In this document: positions 23,404 through 31,334 of the stretch, piece after piece
How the letters are laid out: every line of letters begins with the position of its first letter
How positions within the stretch are numbered: position 1 is the stretch's first letter
Assembly: GCF_001245615.1 (NCBI RefSeq)
Contig: NZ_CWKH01000002.1
Coordinates: 992,001-1,056,000 of the forward strand
DNA from: Mycolicibacterium neworleansense
Lineage (GTDB): Bacteria; Actinomycetota; Actinomycetes; Mycobacteriales; Mycobacteriaceae
Length of the DNA: 64,000 nt
Direction of reading: 5' to 3'
Notes under the pieces: generated by a model
Database searches by the model: none
What the model was told of the DNA's origin: nothing
Seen by the model: the letters and a program-made list of their open reading frames with translations, nothing else
Program-made: the position numbers and the translations under genes

Positions 23404-24267
23404 GTGACAGCACGAATCACGCCGCTTCGGCTCGAGGGCTTCGAGCAGCTGCCCAAGCATGCGCGGCGTTGCGTCTTCTGGGAAGTTGATCCGTCCACGG
23501 TGGGAGACGACCACCTGACCGACCCCGAATTCGAAAAAGAAGCCTGGCTCTCGATGGTGATGCTCGAGTGGGGGTCGTGCGGCCAGCTTGCGGTGACGGC
23601 TCGCGCGGGTGCACCGGAAGAGGAGCCGGGTGCTGGTCCCGATGCCGGCTCAGACGCCGGGATCGGTTTGATCGTTCCGGACGCGGGGGACGACTGGACC
23701 GCTCCAGCTGTCATCGACGATCCCTGTCTGGGCTTCGCGTTCTATGCGCCCCCCGGTGCGGTACCGCGGGCCAGACTCTTCCCGACCGCTCCGGTGAGTG
23801 CGGACGCGATTCTGTTGACTGCGGTCGGAGTGGAGTGCGCCGACGACCGCGAGCGCTTGTCGCAGAGTCTGCTGGCAGCGGTGGTCAACGATCTGGTGCG
23901 AAGAGGTGTCCGGGCACTGGAGGCATTCGGCTATACCTCGGCGCTGACCGAGATGATCGACGGGGGCAAGCTTCCTGCCGAACTGTCCGCCGCGGCGGCG
24001 GTGCTGGGGGATTGTTCGATCGACGAGTGCATGCTGACGTCTGACTTTCTCGAGGACGTCGGGTTCACGGTGGTGGCACCGCACCCGTACTTCCCGCGGC
24101 TGCGTCTGGAACTCGACAAGGGACTCGGCTGGAAGGCTGAGGTGGAGGCCGCGCTCGAGCGCCTGCTGGAGAACGCACGCATCGAACTGCCGATCGGCGC
24201 CGGGATGTCCGCAGCCGGGTTCGGCGCCAAAGGTGTTGCCCCACAGGTGATCGTGGCGGAGTCTTAG
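23404..24267 (+). CDS. GNAT-like acetyltransferase (Rv3916c type)
   Basis: A 287-residue protein of the family found directly after parB in mycobacteria (Rv3916c in M. tuberculosis). It has two GNAT-like halves, with features such as CLGFAFYAPPGAVPRARLFP and ADAILLTAVGVECAD. The helix LLAAVVNDLVRRGVRALEAFG and DFLEDVGFTVVAPHPYFPRLRLEL resemble the end of a GNAT fold. The N-terminal part begins with RITPLRLEGFEQLPKHARRC. It starts at GTG 23404. The substrate is unknown. Conserved linkage to parB suggests a housekeeping role. Confidence 0.75.
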   Translation: MTARITPLRLEGFEQLPKHARRCVFWEVDPSTVGDDHLTDPEFEKEAWLSMVMLEWGSCGQLAVTARAGAPEEEPGAGPDAGSDAGIGLIVPDAGDDWTAPAVIDDPCLGFAFYAPPGAVPRARLFPTAPVSADAILLTAVGVECADDRERLSQSLLAAVVNDLVRRGVRALEAFGYTSALTEMIDGGKLPAELSAAAAVLGDCSIDECMLTSDFLEDVGFTVVAPHPYFPRLRLELDKGLGWKAEVEAALERLLENARIELPIGAGMSAAGFGAKGVAPQVIVAES

Positions 24268-24270
24268 CCT

Positions 24271-24471
24271 GTGGGCGTGCCAGCGGCAGGGCGGTATGCC
24301 AAGGGTGAGGTTAAGCGCGCCGAGATCAAGGTAGCGGCACTCGCGGTACTGGAACGCGACGGCGAGGCCGGCGCGTCCATGCGGGTGATCGCGAAGGAAG
24401 CCGGGATCAGCCTGGCGGGTCTGATGCACTACTTCCCGACCCGCACGGTGGTGGATTGCGGTCGCGCTTAG
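24271..24471 (+). pseudogene. Truncated TetR-family regulator (N-terminal HTH only)
   Basis: It opens at GTG 24271, 3 nt after the acetyltransferase stop. About 58 residues read as a normal TetR DNA-binding domain: RAEIKVAALAVLERDGEAG, the recognition helix MRVIAKEAGISLAGLMHYFPTRT. It then runs into unrelated sequence (VVDCGRA, stop at 24469-24471) with no ligand-binding domain. The coding break at about 24445-24450 marks the left edge of the accessory segment that extends to cwlM. I judge it a remnant left by an insertion or deletion, not a functional short regulator. Confidence 0.7.
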
Positions 24472-24480
24472 ATCGGTTGT

Positions 24481-24493
24481 AATTTCGAACCAC
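24481..24493. promoter_or_regulatory. GGTTCGAA motif copy A (candidate HxlR operator)
   Basis: AATTTCGAACCAC, whose reverse complement GTGGTTCGAAATT matches the element repeated downstream at 24951. It lies 16 bp before the hxlR start, a natural autoregulation site. The binding protein is inferred from position. Confidence 0.5.
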
Positions 24494-24508
24494 TTGTAGG
24501 GTGGGTCG

Positions 24509-24895
24509 GTGAGCGAAGTAAAGCCCCCCAGGCCCGGGGTTCCGGTCCGCGGGTCGAGTTCTGGCCAGCCGCTGATGGCGGCCTTCGACCTGCTGGGTCG
24601 CCGTTGGGCGATCACCGTGCTGTGGGAGTTGCGCGGGGATCCGGTCGGATTTCGAGACCTGCGGCGCAGCCTTGCGGGCATCTCCTCCAGCGTGCTGTCG
24701 ACCCGATTGCGAGAGCTGACGGCAGTCGGCGTGGCCGAAACCGTGGCCGATAGGAAGTACCGGCTGACCCCGATCGGGATCGAGCTGCTGTATGCGTTGG
24801 CCCCGCTCAAGGCGTGGTCGCGCAACTGGGCCCAGCATTTGGGAGCGGAGAGCTTCGGGAACAACCCTGTCGACGACGTCGACCGCTTGCCCTGA
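24509..24895 (+). CDS. HxlR-family winged-helix transcriptional regulator
   Basis: A 128-residue regulator with the HxlR pattern: MAAFDLLGRRWAITVLWELR, GFRDLRRSLAGISSSVLSTRLREL, and the wing VAETVADRKYRLTPIGIELL, then LKAWSRNWA. The usual Cys near the N-terminus of redox-sensing members is absent, so it is more likely ligand- or dimer-controlled. It starts at GTG 24509. It is flanked on both sides by GGTTCGAA elements and precedes the SRPBCC / lipocalin-like gene pair, which it probably controls. Its GC content is slightly lower than that of neighbouring core genes. Confidence 0.88.
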   Translation: MSEVKPPRPGVPVRGSSSGQPLMAAFDLLGRRWAITVLWELRGDPVGFRDLRRSLAGISSSVLSTRLRELTAVGVAETVADRKYRLTPIGIELLYALAPLKAWSRNWAQHLGAESFGNNPVDDVDRLP

Positions 24896-24972
24896 AATTC
24901 GAACCGTTCTGACCAGCGTCGCACCTATGTACAGTGCAATCCGCGTCACAGTGGTTCGAATTTCGAATCGAA
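24894..24972. promoter_or_regulatory. GGTTCGAATTTC inverted pair, copies B and C (candidate operator/promoter)
   Basis: GAAATTCGAACCGTTC (24894-24909) and GTGGTTCGAATTTCGAATCG (24951-24970) contain the same element, GGTTCGAATTTC, in opposite orientation about 42 bp apart. They bracket the likely promoter of the downstream gene pair. The spacing suits two bound dimers or a loop. The function is inferred. Confidence 0.55.
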
Positions 24973-25034
24973 TGTGGGTTACGGTGGTCGCAGTCCAAAT
25001 GAGTGAACCCGGATCCTGAAAGTGAGTTCTCAAC

Positions 25035-25553
25035 GTGCGATGGTTCGGTTTGCAGCGGGTGGAGGAGTCGTATTTCGACGATTTCGGCTGGCAGGAGAGT
25101 CGATACGGATTCTCGGTGCCGTCGCCGGCTTCGGCGCAGACGGTGTGGCGGGAGTTGCACGGTGAGCGTCCGCTGTACTGGTGTTCGTCGTTGCGGGAGT
25201 GCCGATGGGAGCCAGGTTCACCGCGTGGCGTGGACTCGCGGCGCACCGTGACGTTGGCACCGGCAGTGTCGTTGTCCGAGCGCTACTTCCTGTGGGAGGA
25301 GCGTAGCGACCGGCTGGAGAACGCGTTCGCGGTAGAAGGGTGCACAGTCCCGGTCTTCCGCCGCTTCGGCGAGCGGTATCGAGTGGTGCCAACAGAATCA
25401 GGCAGCCGGCTGGAGTGGGACTTTCTGATCGAACCCCGGCTACCGCGGCCGTTGCACAAACTGGTGCGACCGGCGACACAGGCGACGATCAATCGCCTCG
25501 CCCGCGACACAAGAACCCACTTGAGCCAACTGCGCGACGGTGATGTCCGATGA
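25035..25553 (+). CDS. SRPBCC-like (polyketide cyclase / lipid-transfer fold) protein
   Basis: A 172-residue protein. It shows the general layout of the SRPBCC superfamily: an early helix SAQTVWRELHGERPLYW, strand pairs RRTVTLAPAVSLSERYFLWEE, VFRRFGERYRVVPTESGSRLEWDF, and a long C-terminal helix (LHKLVRPATQATINRLARDTRTHLSQL) that closes a hydrophobic pocket. No catalytic residues can be named. It starts at ATG 25035. It overlaps the next gene by 4 nt (ATGA), so the two form one translational unit downstream of the HxlR operators. The ligand and function are unknown. Confidence 0.7.
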   Translation: MRWFGLQRVEESYFDDFGWQESRYGFSVPSPASAQTVWRELHGERPLYWCSSLRECRWEPGSPRGVDSRRTVTLAPAVSLSERYFLWEERSDRLENAFAVEGCTVPVFRRFGERYRVVPTESGSRLEWDFLIEPRLPRPLHKLVRPATQATINRLARDTRTHLSQLRDGDVR

Positions 25554-26656
25554 ACGTACCCAAGCCCCCGAATGTGGCAACCCGCCTCGTTCTCGCCGCC
25601 ACCCGCGGTACCGTCCTCGGTTACGCGAAGCGCGGCGCCGGTTTGTCAACGCGGGCGTTCGACAGCTCCTACTCACTGTCCCCACTGCCCGGACATCGCT
25701 TCTACGGGTGGACACACTACGGGGTGATGATTCCGAAAGTTGCTGCCCCGCACCAGTATTTGAGTGTGATGGTGATGGCAGGAATGCCGGGACAACGCGC
25801 GTTCGACGTCGACGACGTCGTAACGACGACCCCACGCGACACTGCGACCGTGTCGATCTCCACCGCAGCGGCGGCGTACTACGGTACAGCGTCCATGCGC
25901 GATGACTGCATCTTCGACCCGGGCGCTGAAGAGCTGCATTTCGGTGCGGAGTTGGCCATCGGCGGCCGCTACCCGGAGTTCAACGTAGAAATCGACATTC
26001 CCGGCCTGACCGCACAGCTGCGGTTCACACTCGCCGAACGCGCAACCTGGTTCGTGCAGGGACGCCCCTACGATCACTTGAGCTTGCTCGGCCAATACAC
26101 CGGCTGGATCCAAACATCCGATGCCCGTGTCGATGTGTCGGGTGTAGGCAACATCGAATACGCACGCTGTGTAGGGCCCTACGCCCTGCGTAATCGCCTG
26201 CTCCCGTGGCGTTACAAAGCGCCGGTCGACTTCTTCACCTACCACGTCATCGAACTGTCCGCTGACGCTCAGTTGTTGTTCTGCCGGGTAGGCATGCTCG
26301 GCGACCGTATCGGGGATCTGGTGCAATTGCGCACTCTATCCGGCGACGGTGACTGGCGCGTCAACGAAATCGCTACCGCTCGCACCTTTTACGACGTCCT
26401 CGAATACCAGGGCACACCATCGACCGACAGCACCGGAAACCATGAGATGCTTCTGCCCCACCGATTCCGGCTGGGGGTACGCGATCGCGTCGAAGTCATC
26501 GGAACAACCGACACTCCTGCACGTTTCGGCGTCGGCCGCGGATACATTGCCGGATACCGTGCGAATATCGAGATCGATGGACGCCGCATCAACACCCGCG
26601 GCTACTCCGAATTCGTCGACGTCACCAAAGAAGCGACAAACCGACTCACCCAATAG
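25550..26656 (+). CDS. Uncharacterised protein, possibly AttH/lipocalin-like (DUF6670-type)
   Basis: A 368-residue protein with no signal peptide. It is rich in beta-strand patterns and aromatic/Gly motifs (HRFYGWTHYGVMIPKV, YHVIELSADAQLLFCRVGML, EMLLPHRFRLGVRDRVEV, GRGYIAGYRANIEIDG), arranged as two similar halves. The layout recalls double-lipocalin (AttH / carotenoid 1,2-hydratase-like) proteins and the actinobacterial DUF6670 group. This is pattern recognition, not a proven match. It is translationally coupled to the SRPBCC gene. A joint role in binding or modifying a hydrophobic ligand is a reasonable guess. Confidence 0.55.
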   Translation: MNVPKPPNVATRLVLAATRGTVLGYAKRGAGLSTRAFDSSYSLSPLPGHRFYGWTHYGVMIPKVAAPHQYLSVMVMAGMPGQRAFDVDDVVTTTPRDTATVSISTAAAAYYGTASMRDDCIFDPGAEELHFGAELAIGGRYPEFNVEIDIPGLTAQLRFTLAERATWFVQGRPYDHLSLLGQYTGWIQTSDARVDVSGVGNIEYARCVGPYALRNRLLPWRYKAPVDFFTYHVIELSADAQLLFCRVGMLGDRIGDLVQLRTLSGDGDWRVNEIATARTFYDVLEYQGTPSTDSTGNHEMLLPHRFRLGVRDRVEVIGTTDTPARFGVGRGYIAGYRANIEIDGRRINTRGYSEFVDVTKEATNRLTQ

Positions 26657-27200
26657 CACCCAGCGCCCCCGCTGCCCGTCCGTCCCCTCTCCGGTCGAGT
26701 GGTGGCACGGAGGCTGTGACGCCACGACTCGTCGAACCACAGGCGCACCAGTCCCTAACGCCATGCGGCGAGCAGACTCCGTTCGCCGATAGGCACGACA
26801 CACCCCAAAATCAAGCACAGCACTACAGACCTCCGATGGTGCTAACTGTCAAATCTGTGGCCGCGACGCGGCGCAGCGCACACGACGTGGCAGATACGAA
26901 ACCGTCTAGCTCCGCGTTTACCTTTCATCGGACTGCGTGACCGACGAAGGCGATTGCTATTCAGGCGCGGCGTCTCGGATCTCAGTTTCGGGATCGATCA
27001 GATCTTGTCTCGCGTGTGAGGGCACTGTTCCCCCCGTAGTTAGCTACTTCGGCGTATGGCTGCGGGCAATATCACCATGGAAGTCTTGCTGCTATTTGAT
27101 GGCATGTCTCCATGAAGGGCTTCCCACTGTGATCAGGGTTCGCCCGCGACCATTCCAAGCCAAACTGACATTGAAACCAGCAGAGGGGGACGGGCCCACA
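26657..27200. other. Intergenic stretch in accessory segment, nothing recognised
   Basis: 544 bp with lower GC than the flanking core genes and no reading frame with a believable start and family similarity. The frame of the following gene remains open upstream to 26937, but without a ribosome site or sensible composition. No repeats, tRNA or integrase remnants are visible. Confidence 0.5.
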
Positions 27201-27623
27201 ATGGCAGGCAACGAACAACTCGCTCAAGCCACTATCATCCCCGACTGTCATCAAGTGCGTTTCGCCGCGCTCGGCTCCAGGAGCGTTCCCGAAATCGATG
27301 ATGATCCAGTGGATTTCATAGCCGACGAATCCAGCATCCACGTCTTCACGTTCGCCGATGACCAAGATGAACACACTGACCGCACTGCCGATGTCTATGT
27401 CTACCGCGGCACCGACACCACCGGCCTAGGACGCCTTGTCTTCGATGCACCGCTGACCTTTCCACGACCCGAACGCACCTTCGGCAGCGGACTCGCAGCC
27501 GAAGCTGACCGCCATCACGTTTCACTCAGGCGGACAGGCTCCATACCCATCCGCGTCCTCACCCAAGAAAGCCAACCCGGTAACGGAACCGACATCATCA
27601 ACATCCTCATCGGGGACGGCTAA
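27201..27623 (+). CDS. Hypothetical orphan protein
   Basis: A 140-residue acidic protein beginning MAGNEQLAQATIIPD, with GGGGGAC about 11 nt upstream of ATG 27201. It has no signal peptide or membrane helix. Strand-rich pieces (VHVFTF-like, ADVYVYRGTDTTGLGRLVFD, PLTFPRPERTF) suggest a small beta-domain. The C-terminus is NGTDIINILIGDG. I do not recognise a family. Moderate GC and isolation in the accessory segment suggest horizontal acquisition. GTG starts upstream (for example 27129) are possible. Confidence 0.5.
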   Translation: MAGNEQLAQATIIPDCHQVRFAALGSRSVPEIDDDPVDFIADESSIHVFTFADDQDEHTDRTADVYVYRGTDTTGLGRLVFDAPLTFPRPERTFGSGLAAEADRHHVSLRRTGSIPIRVLTQESQPGNGTDIINILIGDG

Positions 27624-27892
27624 AGAACTCGCCACCACTCTGCTCGTAGATTCCGTAGCGCGTCGCTGTCTCGTTTTCCTGTCTCACAAATGAGCCCCGA
27701 GGAGGGGTCGTGAAGGACCCGGGATGGAATTGCCGCGCTAGGCTGCGTCGCGTTGGGGTGTCGGGAATGTCGTTCCGAACCGAGTAGATTGCGCTGTCTC
27801 TGAGGGTGCGAACCGCGACGGCACCCACCATCGGCGACAATCAAGTACAGCTCCAGGAGACATACAGATAACAGCGCTCGGGGCCCAGGTGC
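27624..27892. other. Right end of accessory segment, nothing recognised
   Basis: 269 bp between the orphan gene and the convergent cwlM stop. A 77-codon minus-strand frame is open here but has no recognisable similarity. It contains no remnant of the missing TetR C-terminal half that I could detect. Confidence 0.4.
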
Positions 27893-29083
27893 TCAGGCGC
27901 CGCGGCTGGCCTGTTCGACCGACAGCTCATGCGCCAACAACTCGGCGAAGGTGAAAGTTCCTGTGGGCCGGTCGTTCTTGCCCAACAGATACAGTCGCTT
28001 GACCGCGGCCAGGATGCCCTCAGCGATGGCGTCGCGGGTCTGGGTGGACAACAGCAGGCCCCGGTCGTGGGGATTGGTGATGTAGCCGATGTCGACCTGC
28101 ACGGTGGGCATCCGGGTCAGCCGCAGCAGATCCCAGGTCCGGCCGTGGGACCGGCAGTCGCGTAACCCGGTGCGGGCCACCACTTCCCGCTGAATGAAGT
28201 CGGCGAGGTTGCGGCCGATGGTTGACACAGAGCCGTGGGAATTCCCGAAGTGGAACGAGGCTACGCCGTTGGCGGCAGGGGAGCGCTGGCTCTCACACCG
28301 CAGGCTGATCATCAGGTCGGCACCGACCCTGTTGGCGGTGGCGGCACGCTCGGGATCCATGGGGCTGCGGTTGGCCGGCCGTGAGATGAACGTCTCCATG
28401 CCGATCGCGGTCATCCGGCCTTCCAGCCGACTTGCCAAGTCCCACAGGATGTCTGCTTCGCTGATCGGGCCGTCGGGACCGTTCATGATCATCCCGTGAT
28501 CGGCTCCGCCGCGGCCCGGATCGATGATGACGTGCTTACCCGAGAGCTGCGGGCCGGAGCGGCGGACCAGCTCCTCCTCCCGGATGGCGTGGGGTGACCC
28601 ACCGGTCACCCGTGAACCCAGGAAATACAACGAGCGCAACGTTTCCGGGCCGCAGATCCCGTCGGGATACAGCCCGTACTCGCGCTGGTAGGAGGACAAC
28701 GCGTTGTGGGTCTGCAGGCCGAAATGACCGTCCACCATGCCGGTATAGAAACCGAGGTCCTGCAGGCGGGCCTGCAGGGTGGCCACGTCGTCGCCGTACA
28801 TGGGCGCACCGAACTGGTGGGTCAGCGTGCGGGCGCCGAGCCGGTAGGAGGCCTCGCGCAGCGCGCGATACGTGGCCTCCCCGACGATTCCGTCGACCAA
28901 CAAGCCGCGGTGCTGCTGAAATGCCCGGACGGCACGGTCCAGCTCGTCATCGAAGGCGTCGAGCGCAACGTGTCTACCGGTGCTCAGGTCCGCGTCAGGG
29001 TTGTCGATCAGACCTAACGCGGCCAACGCTGCCCGGATCTCGGTGACTGCTCCGCCACGGTCACCGCGACGCAGACTCGACAT
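27893..29083 (-). CDS. cwlM: CwlM, regulator of peptidoglycan precursor synthesis (amidase_3 fold)
   Basis: A 396-residue protein with two N-terminal peptidoglycan-binding-like domains (motifs AVRAFQQHRGLLVDGIVG and LSSYQREYGLYPDGICG) and a C-terminal N-acetylmuramoyl-L-alanine amidase_3 domain (HVIIDPGRGGADHGM, MISLRCESQ). In mycobacteria it is cytoplasmic, has little amidase activity, and when phosphorylated by PknB activates MurA. There is no signal peptide, in agreement with this. The C-terminal RPTGTFTFAELL contains the probable phospho-Thr region. It starts at ATG 29083 with GGAGGGG. It is the last gene of the sigM-rsmA-trxB-trxA-cwlM run. Confidence 0.95.
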   Translation of the reverse strand: MSSLRRGDRGGAVTEIRAALAALGLIDNPDADLSTGRHVALDAFDDELDRAVRAFQQHRGLLVDGIVGEATYRALREASYRLGARTLTHQFGAPMYGDDVATLQARLQDLGFYTGMVDGHFGLQTHNALSSYQREYGLYPDGICGPETLRSLYFLGSRVTGGSPHAIREEELVRRSGPQLSGKHVIIDPGRGGADHGMIMNGPDGPISEADILWDLASRLEGRMTAIGMETFISRPANRSPMDPERAATANRVGADLMISLRCESQRSPAANGVASFHFGNSHGSVSTIGRNLADFIQREVVARTGLRDCRSHGRTWDLLRLTRMPTVQVDIGYITNPHDRGLLLSTQTRDAIAEGILAAVKRLYLLGKNDRPTGTFTFAELLAHELSVEQASRGA

Positions 29084-29194
29084 TCGGCCCCTCCATGCTG
29101 GTCTCCGGCCGTCTGCCGGACTAGCTAGCCAGCATTGTCTCAGATTTCGGCCACATACCGGAAAACGCCAGGCGTATCCGGGGTGTGAGTGAGG

Positions 29195-29527
29195 TCAGAG
29201 TGCGTCGGCGAGTTCCCGCAGCAGCGCGGCCTTGCCCTTGGCACCGACGATGCGCTTGACCGGCGCGCCGTCCTTGAAAAGGATCATCGTCGGGATCGAC
29301 ACCACCTGGAAGTCGCGGGCGGTGGCCGGGTTGGCGTCCACATCGATCTTGGCGACCCGCAATTCGCCGGCCTTCTCGCCGGCGATCTCCTCGAGCACCG
29401 GGGCCACCATCTTGCAGGGCCCGCACCAAGTGGCCCAGAAATCCACCAGCACCGGTGTGCTGCTGGACAGGACGTCGTCGGAGAACGAATCGTCGGTGAC
29501 CGTTACTGTTGCGCTGTCCGCACTCAT
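29195..29527 (-). CDS. trxA: Thioredoxin
   Basis: A 110-residue thioredoxin that reduces protein disulfides. The active site is WATWCGPCKMVAP, and the cis-Pro loop is VVSIPTMILFKDG. It starts at ATG 29527 with CAGGAGAG upstream. It lies 35 nt after trxB, forming the classic reductase-thioredoxin pair. It corresponds to the thioredoxin called trxC in M. tuberculosis. Confidence 0.96.
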   Translation of the reverse strand: MSADSATVTVTDDSFSDDVLSSSTPVLVDFWATWCGPCKMVAPVLEEIAGEKAGELRVAKIDVDANPATARDFQVVSIPTMILFKDGAPVKRIVGAKGKAALLRELADAL

Positions 29528-29562
29528 GGGAGCTCTCCTGTCAGGTCTAAATCTATTGGGGG

Positions 29563-30498
29563 TCAGTCGTTCTCGGCGAGCCAGCGCTCGGAGTCGATAG
29601 CCGCCGAACATCCGCTGCCCGCGGCGGTGATGGCCTGGCGGTAGGTGTGGTCGACGAGATCGCCTGCGGCGAACACACCGTCGAGCGTGGTCGCGGTGGT
29701 ACGGCCGATGACCTTCACGTAGCCCTCGTCGTCCAGATCGATCTGACCGCGCACGAGTTCCGAGCGGGGATCGTGGCCGATCGCCACGAACACGCCGGTG
29801 ACCTCGAGCTTGGATTCCTCGCCTGTGACGGTGTCGCGCAGCCGCACACCGGTCACCTTCGGATCGCCTTCGATCTGGCTGATCTCGGTGTTGGTCAGGA
29901 ACGTGATCTTCTCGTTGGCGCGGGCCCGCTCCAGCATGATCTTGGAGGCGCGGAACTCGTCGCGGCGGTGCACCAGGGTCACCGACCGGGCGAACCTGGT
30001 GAGGAACGTCGCTTCCTCCATCGCCGAGTCACCGCCGCCGACCACGATGATGTCCTGATCGCGGAAGAAGAAGCCGTCGCAGGTGGCGCAGGTGCTCACA
30101 CCCATGCCGAGCAGCGCCTCCTCGCCGGGGACGCCCAGGTGGCGGGCGGCGGCACCCATCGCCAGGATCACCGACCGGGCCTGGTGGGTTTCGTCGCCGA
30201 CGGTGACCGATTTCACCGGGCCGGTGAGGTCGACGGCGTCGACGTCCTCCATGCGCAGATCAGCACCGAAGCGCAGGGCCTGCTCCCGCATCTCGTCCAT
30301 CAGCTCGGGGCCGGTGATGCCTTCGCGGAATCCCGGGTAGTTCTCCACCTCGGTGGTGGTCATCAAGGCACCGCCGAACTGCGTGCCCTCGAACACCAGC
30401 GGCTTGAGCTGGGCGCGGGCAGCGTAGATGGCAGCGGTGTAGCCGGCGGGGCCGGAACCGATGATGATGACGTCGTGAACCGTCTCTGAGGTGGACAT
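29563..30498 (-). CDS. trxB: Thioredoxin reductase (NADPH)
   Basis: A 311-residue low-molecular-weight thioredoxin reductase. The FAD motif is [18 protein letters not shown], the redox-active pair is CATCDGFFF, the NADPH motif is [12 protein letters not shown], and the second FAD motif is [24 protein letters not shown]. It transfers electrons from NADPH to thioredoxin, encoded next. It starts at ATG 30498 with AAAGG upstream. It lies downstream of sigM and its anti-sigma factor, consistent with membership of a stress-responsive group. Confidence 0.97.
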   Translation of the reverse strand: MSTSETVHDVIIIGSGPAGYTAAIYAARAQLKPLVFEGTQFGGALMTTTEVENYPGFREGITGPELMDEMREQALRFGADLRMEDVDAVDLTGPVKSVTVGDETHQARSVILAMGAAARHLGVPGEEALLGMGVSTCATCDGFFFRDQDIIVVGGGDSAMEEATFLTRFARSVTLVHRRDEFRASKIMLERARANEKITFLTNTEISQIEGDPKVTGVRLRDTVTGEESKLEVTGVFVAIGHDPRSELVRGQIDLDDEGYVKVIGRTTATTLDGVFAAGDLVDHTYRQAITAAGSGCSAAIDSERWLAEND

Positions 30499-30578
30499 GT
30501 AAGCCTTTCTGCCGTACTCGGCACGGGTTGCAACGTCAGCCTAGGCCGGATGTGTTCCCACCGAGTTCGTAGGACAGA

Positions 30579-31334
30579 CTACGGACGTTTCACCGGGCGT
30601 TTGACCACGGTCTGGGCCAGCGATCCGGCATGACCGGCATCGCAGTCGGCGGGGAGCACCACGGCGACGACGGAATCGGGTGTGCCGGGCGTCTTGGGCG
30701 GTACCAGCACCAGCACACCGGGCCGGCCGGCCACCTCGAGCGGGCGCGCGCCGAGCACCTGGACCCCGGCCGGGTAGCCCAGCCCGGTCAGGCAGGCGCT
30801 GCGGCGCCATGTGTCGCCCAACGGCCCCAGGTCGGGCGGTGCGGACAGCAGGCCGAGGATCTGGGATTCGGACAGTCCGACCTCGCCGCGGGGCGGCGAC
30901 ACGGTGATCTGGCCGAGGCTGGCCATGGTCGACGGTGCCTGACCAACGGGTGCGCGCATCAGCACGGCAGCGCCCACCACGGCGGCCACCGCGGCAGCAC
31001 CCACACCGGCCACCGCCGCGATCGACTGCCGGCGTTTCGCGGACGGGGTGGGCGGCTTCGGCTCTGCCCGCAGCGCCTCGGACAGCCTGGCGCTCACCTC
31101 GGCGGGCACCGGTGGTGCGGATTGTGGATCGGTGGCCAGCTCGCGCAGATCGCGGCGGACCCGGTCCAGGGCGGCCAGGGCCTTCCTGGCCTCGGGTCCG
31201 GCCACCGGGTCGGTGCGCACCCGCCGGCGAACCTCGGCGGCGGTGGCGTCGTCGAGCAGGCCGGCCTGCAGGTCGGCCAGCAGCTCGTCAGGAATCGGGC
31301 CGTCCGACGGCACTCGGGGCGTGCTGCCGTTCAT
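30579..31334 (-). CDS. rsmA: Anti-sigma-M factor RsmA (Rv3912 type)
   Basis: A 251-residue membrane protein. The N-terminal cytoplasmic anti-sigma region (PDELLADLQAGLLDDATAAEVRRRV) has the helix pattern of zinc-less anti-sigma domains. One transmembrane segment follows at about residues 115-140 (AAVAGVGAAAVAAVVGAAVLM), then an extracytoplasmic domain containing LLSAPPDLGPLGDTWRRSACLTGLGYPAGVQVLGARPLEV. The start ATG 31334 lies inside the sigM 3' end (47-nt overlap), giving coupled synthesis. An alternative start at 31385 would lengthen the overlap. It should hold SigM at the membrane until oxidative or envelope stress. Confidence 0.85.
   Translation of the reverse strand: MNGSTPRVPSDGPIPDELLADLQAGLLDDATAAEVRRRVRTDPVAGPEARKALAALDRVRRDLRELATDPQSAPPVPAEVSARLSEALRAEPKPPTPSAKRRQSIAAVAGVGAAAVAAVVGAAVLMRAPVGQAPSTMASLGQITVSPPRGEVGLSESQILGLLSAPPDLGPLGDTWRRSACLTGLGYPAGVQVLGARPLEVAGRPGVLVLVPPKTPGTPDSVVAVVLPADCDAGHAGSLAQTVVKRPVKRP

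Noticed and set aside
26937..27200. Longer N-terminus for the orphan protein
   Set aside because: The frame is open from 26937, but the extra 88 residues include scattered Cys and low-complexity sequence. There is no ribosome site, while ATG 27201 has a GGGGGA element.
27607..27840. A 77-codon minus-strand frame near cwlM
   Set aside because: No ribosome site, no similarity and overlap with the 3' end of the orphan gene; probably non-coding.
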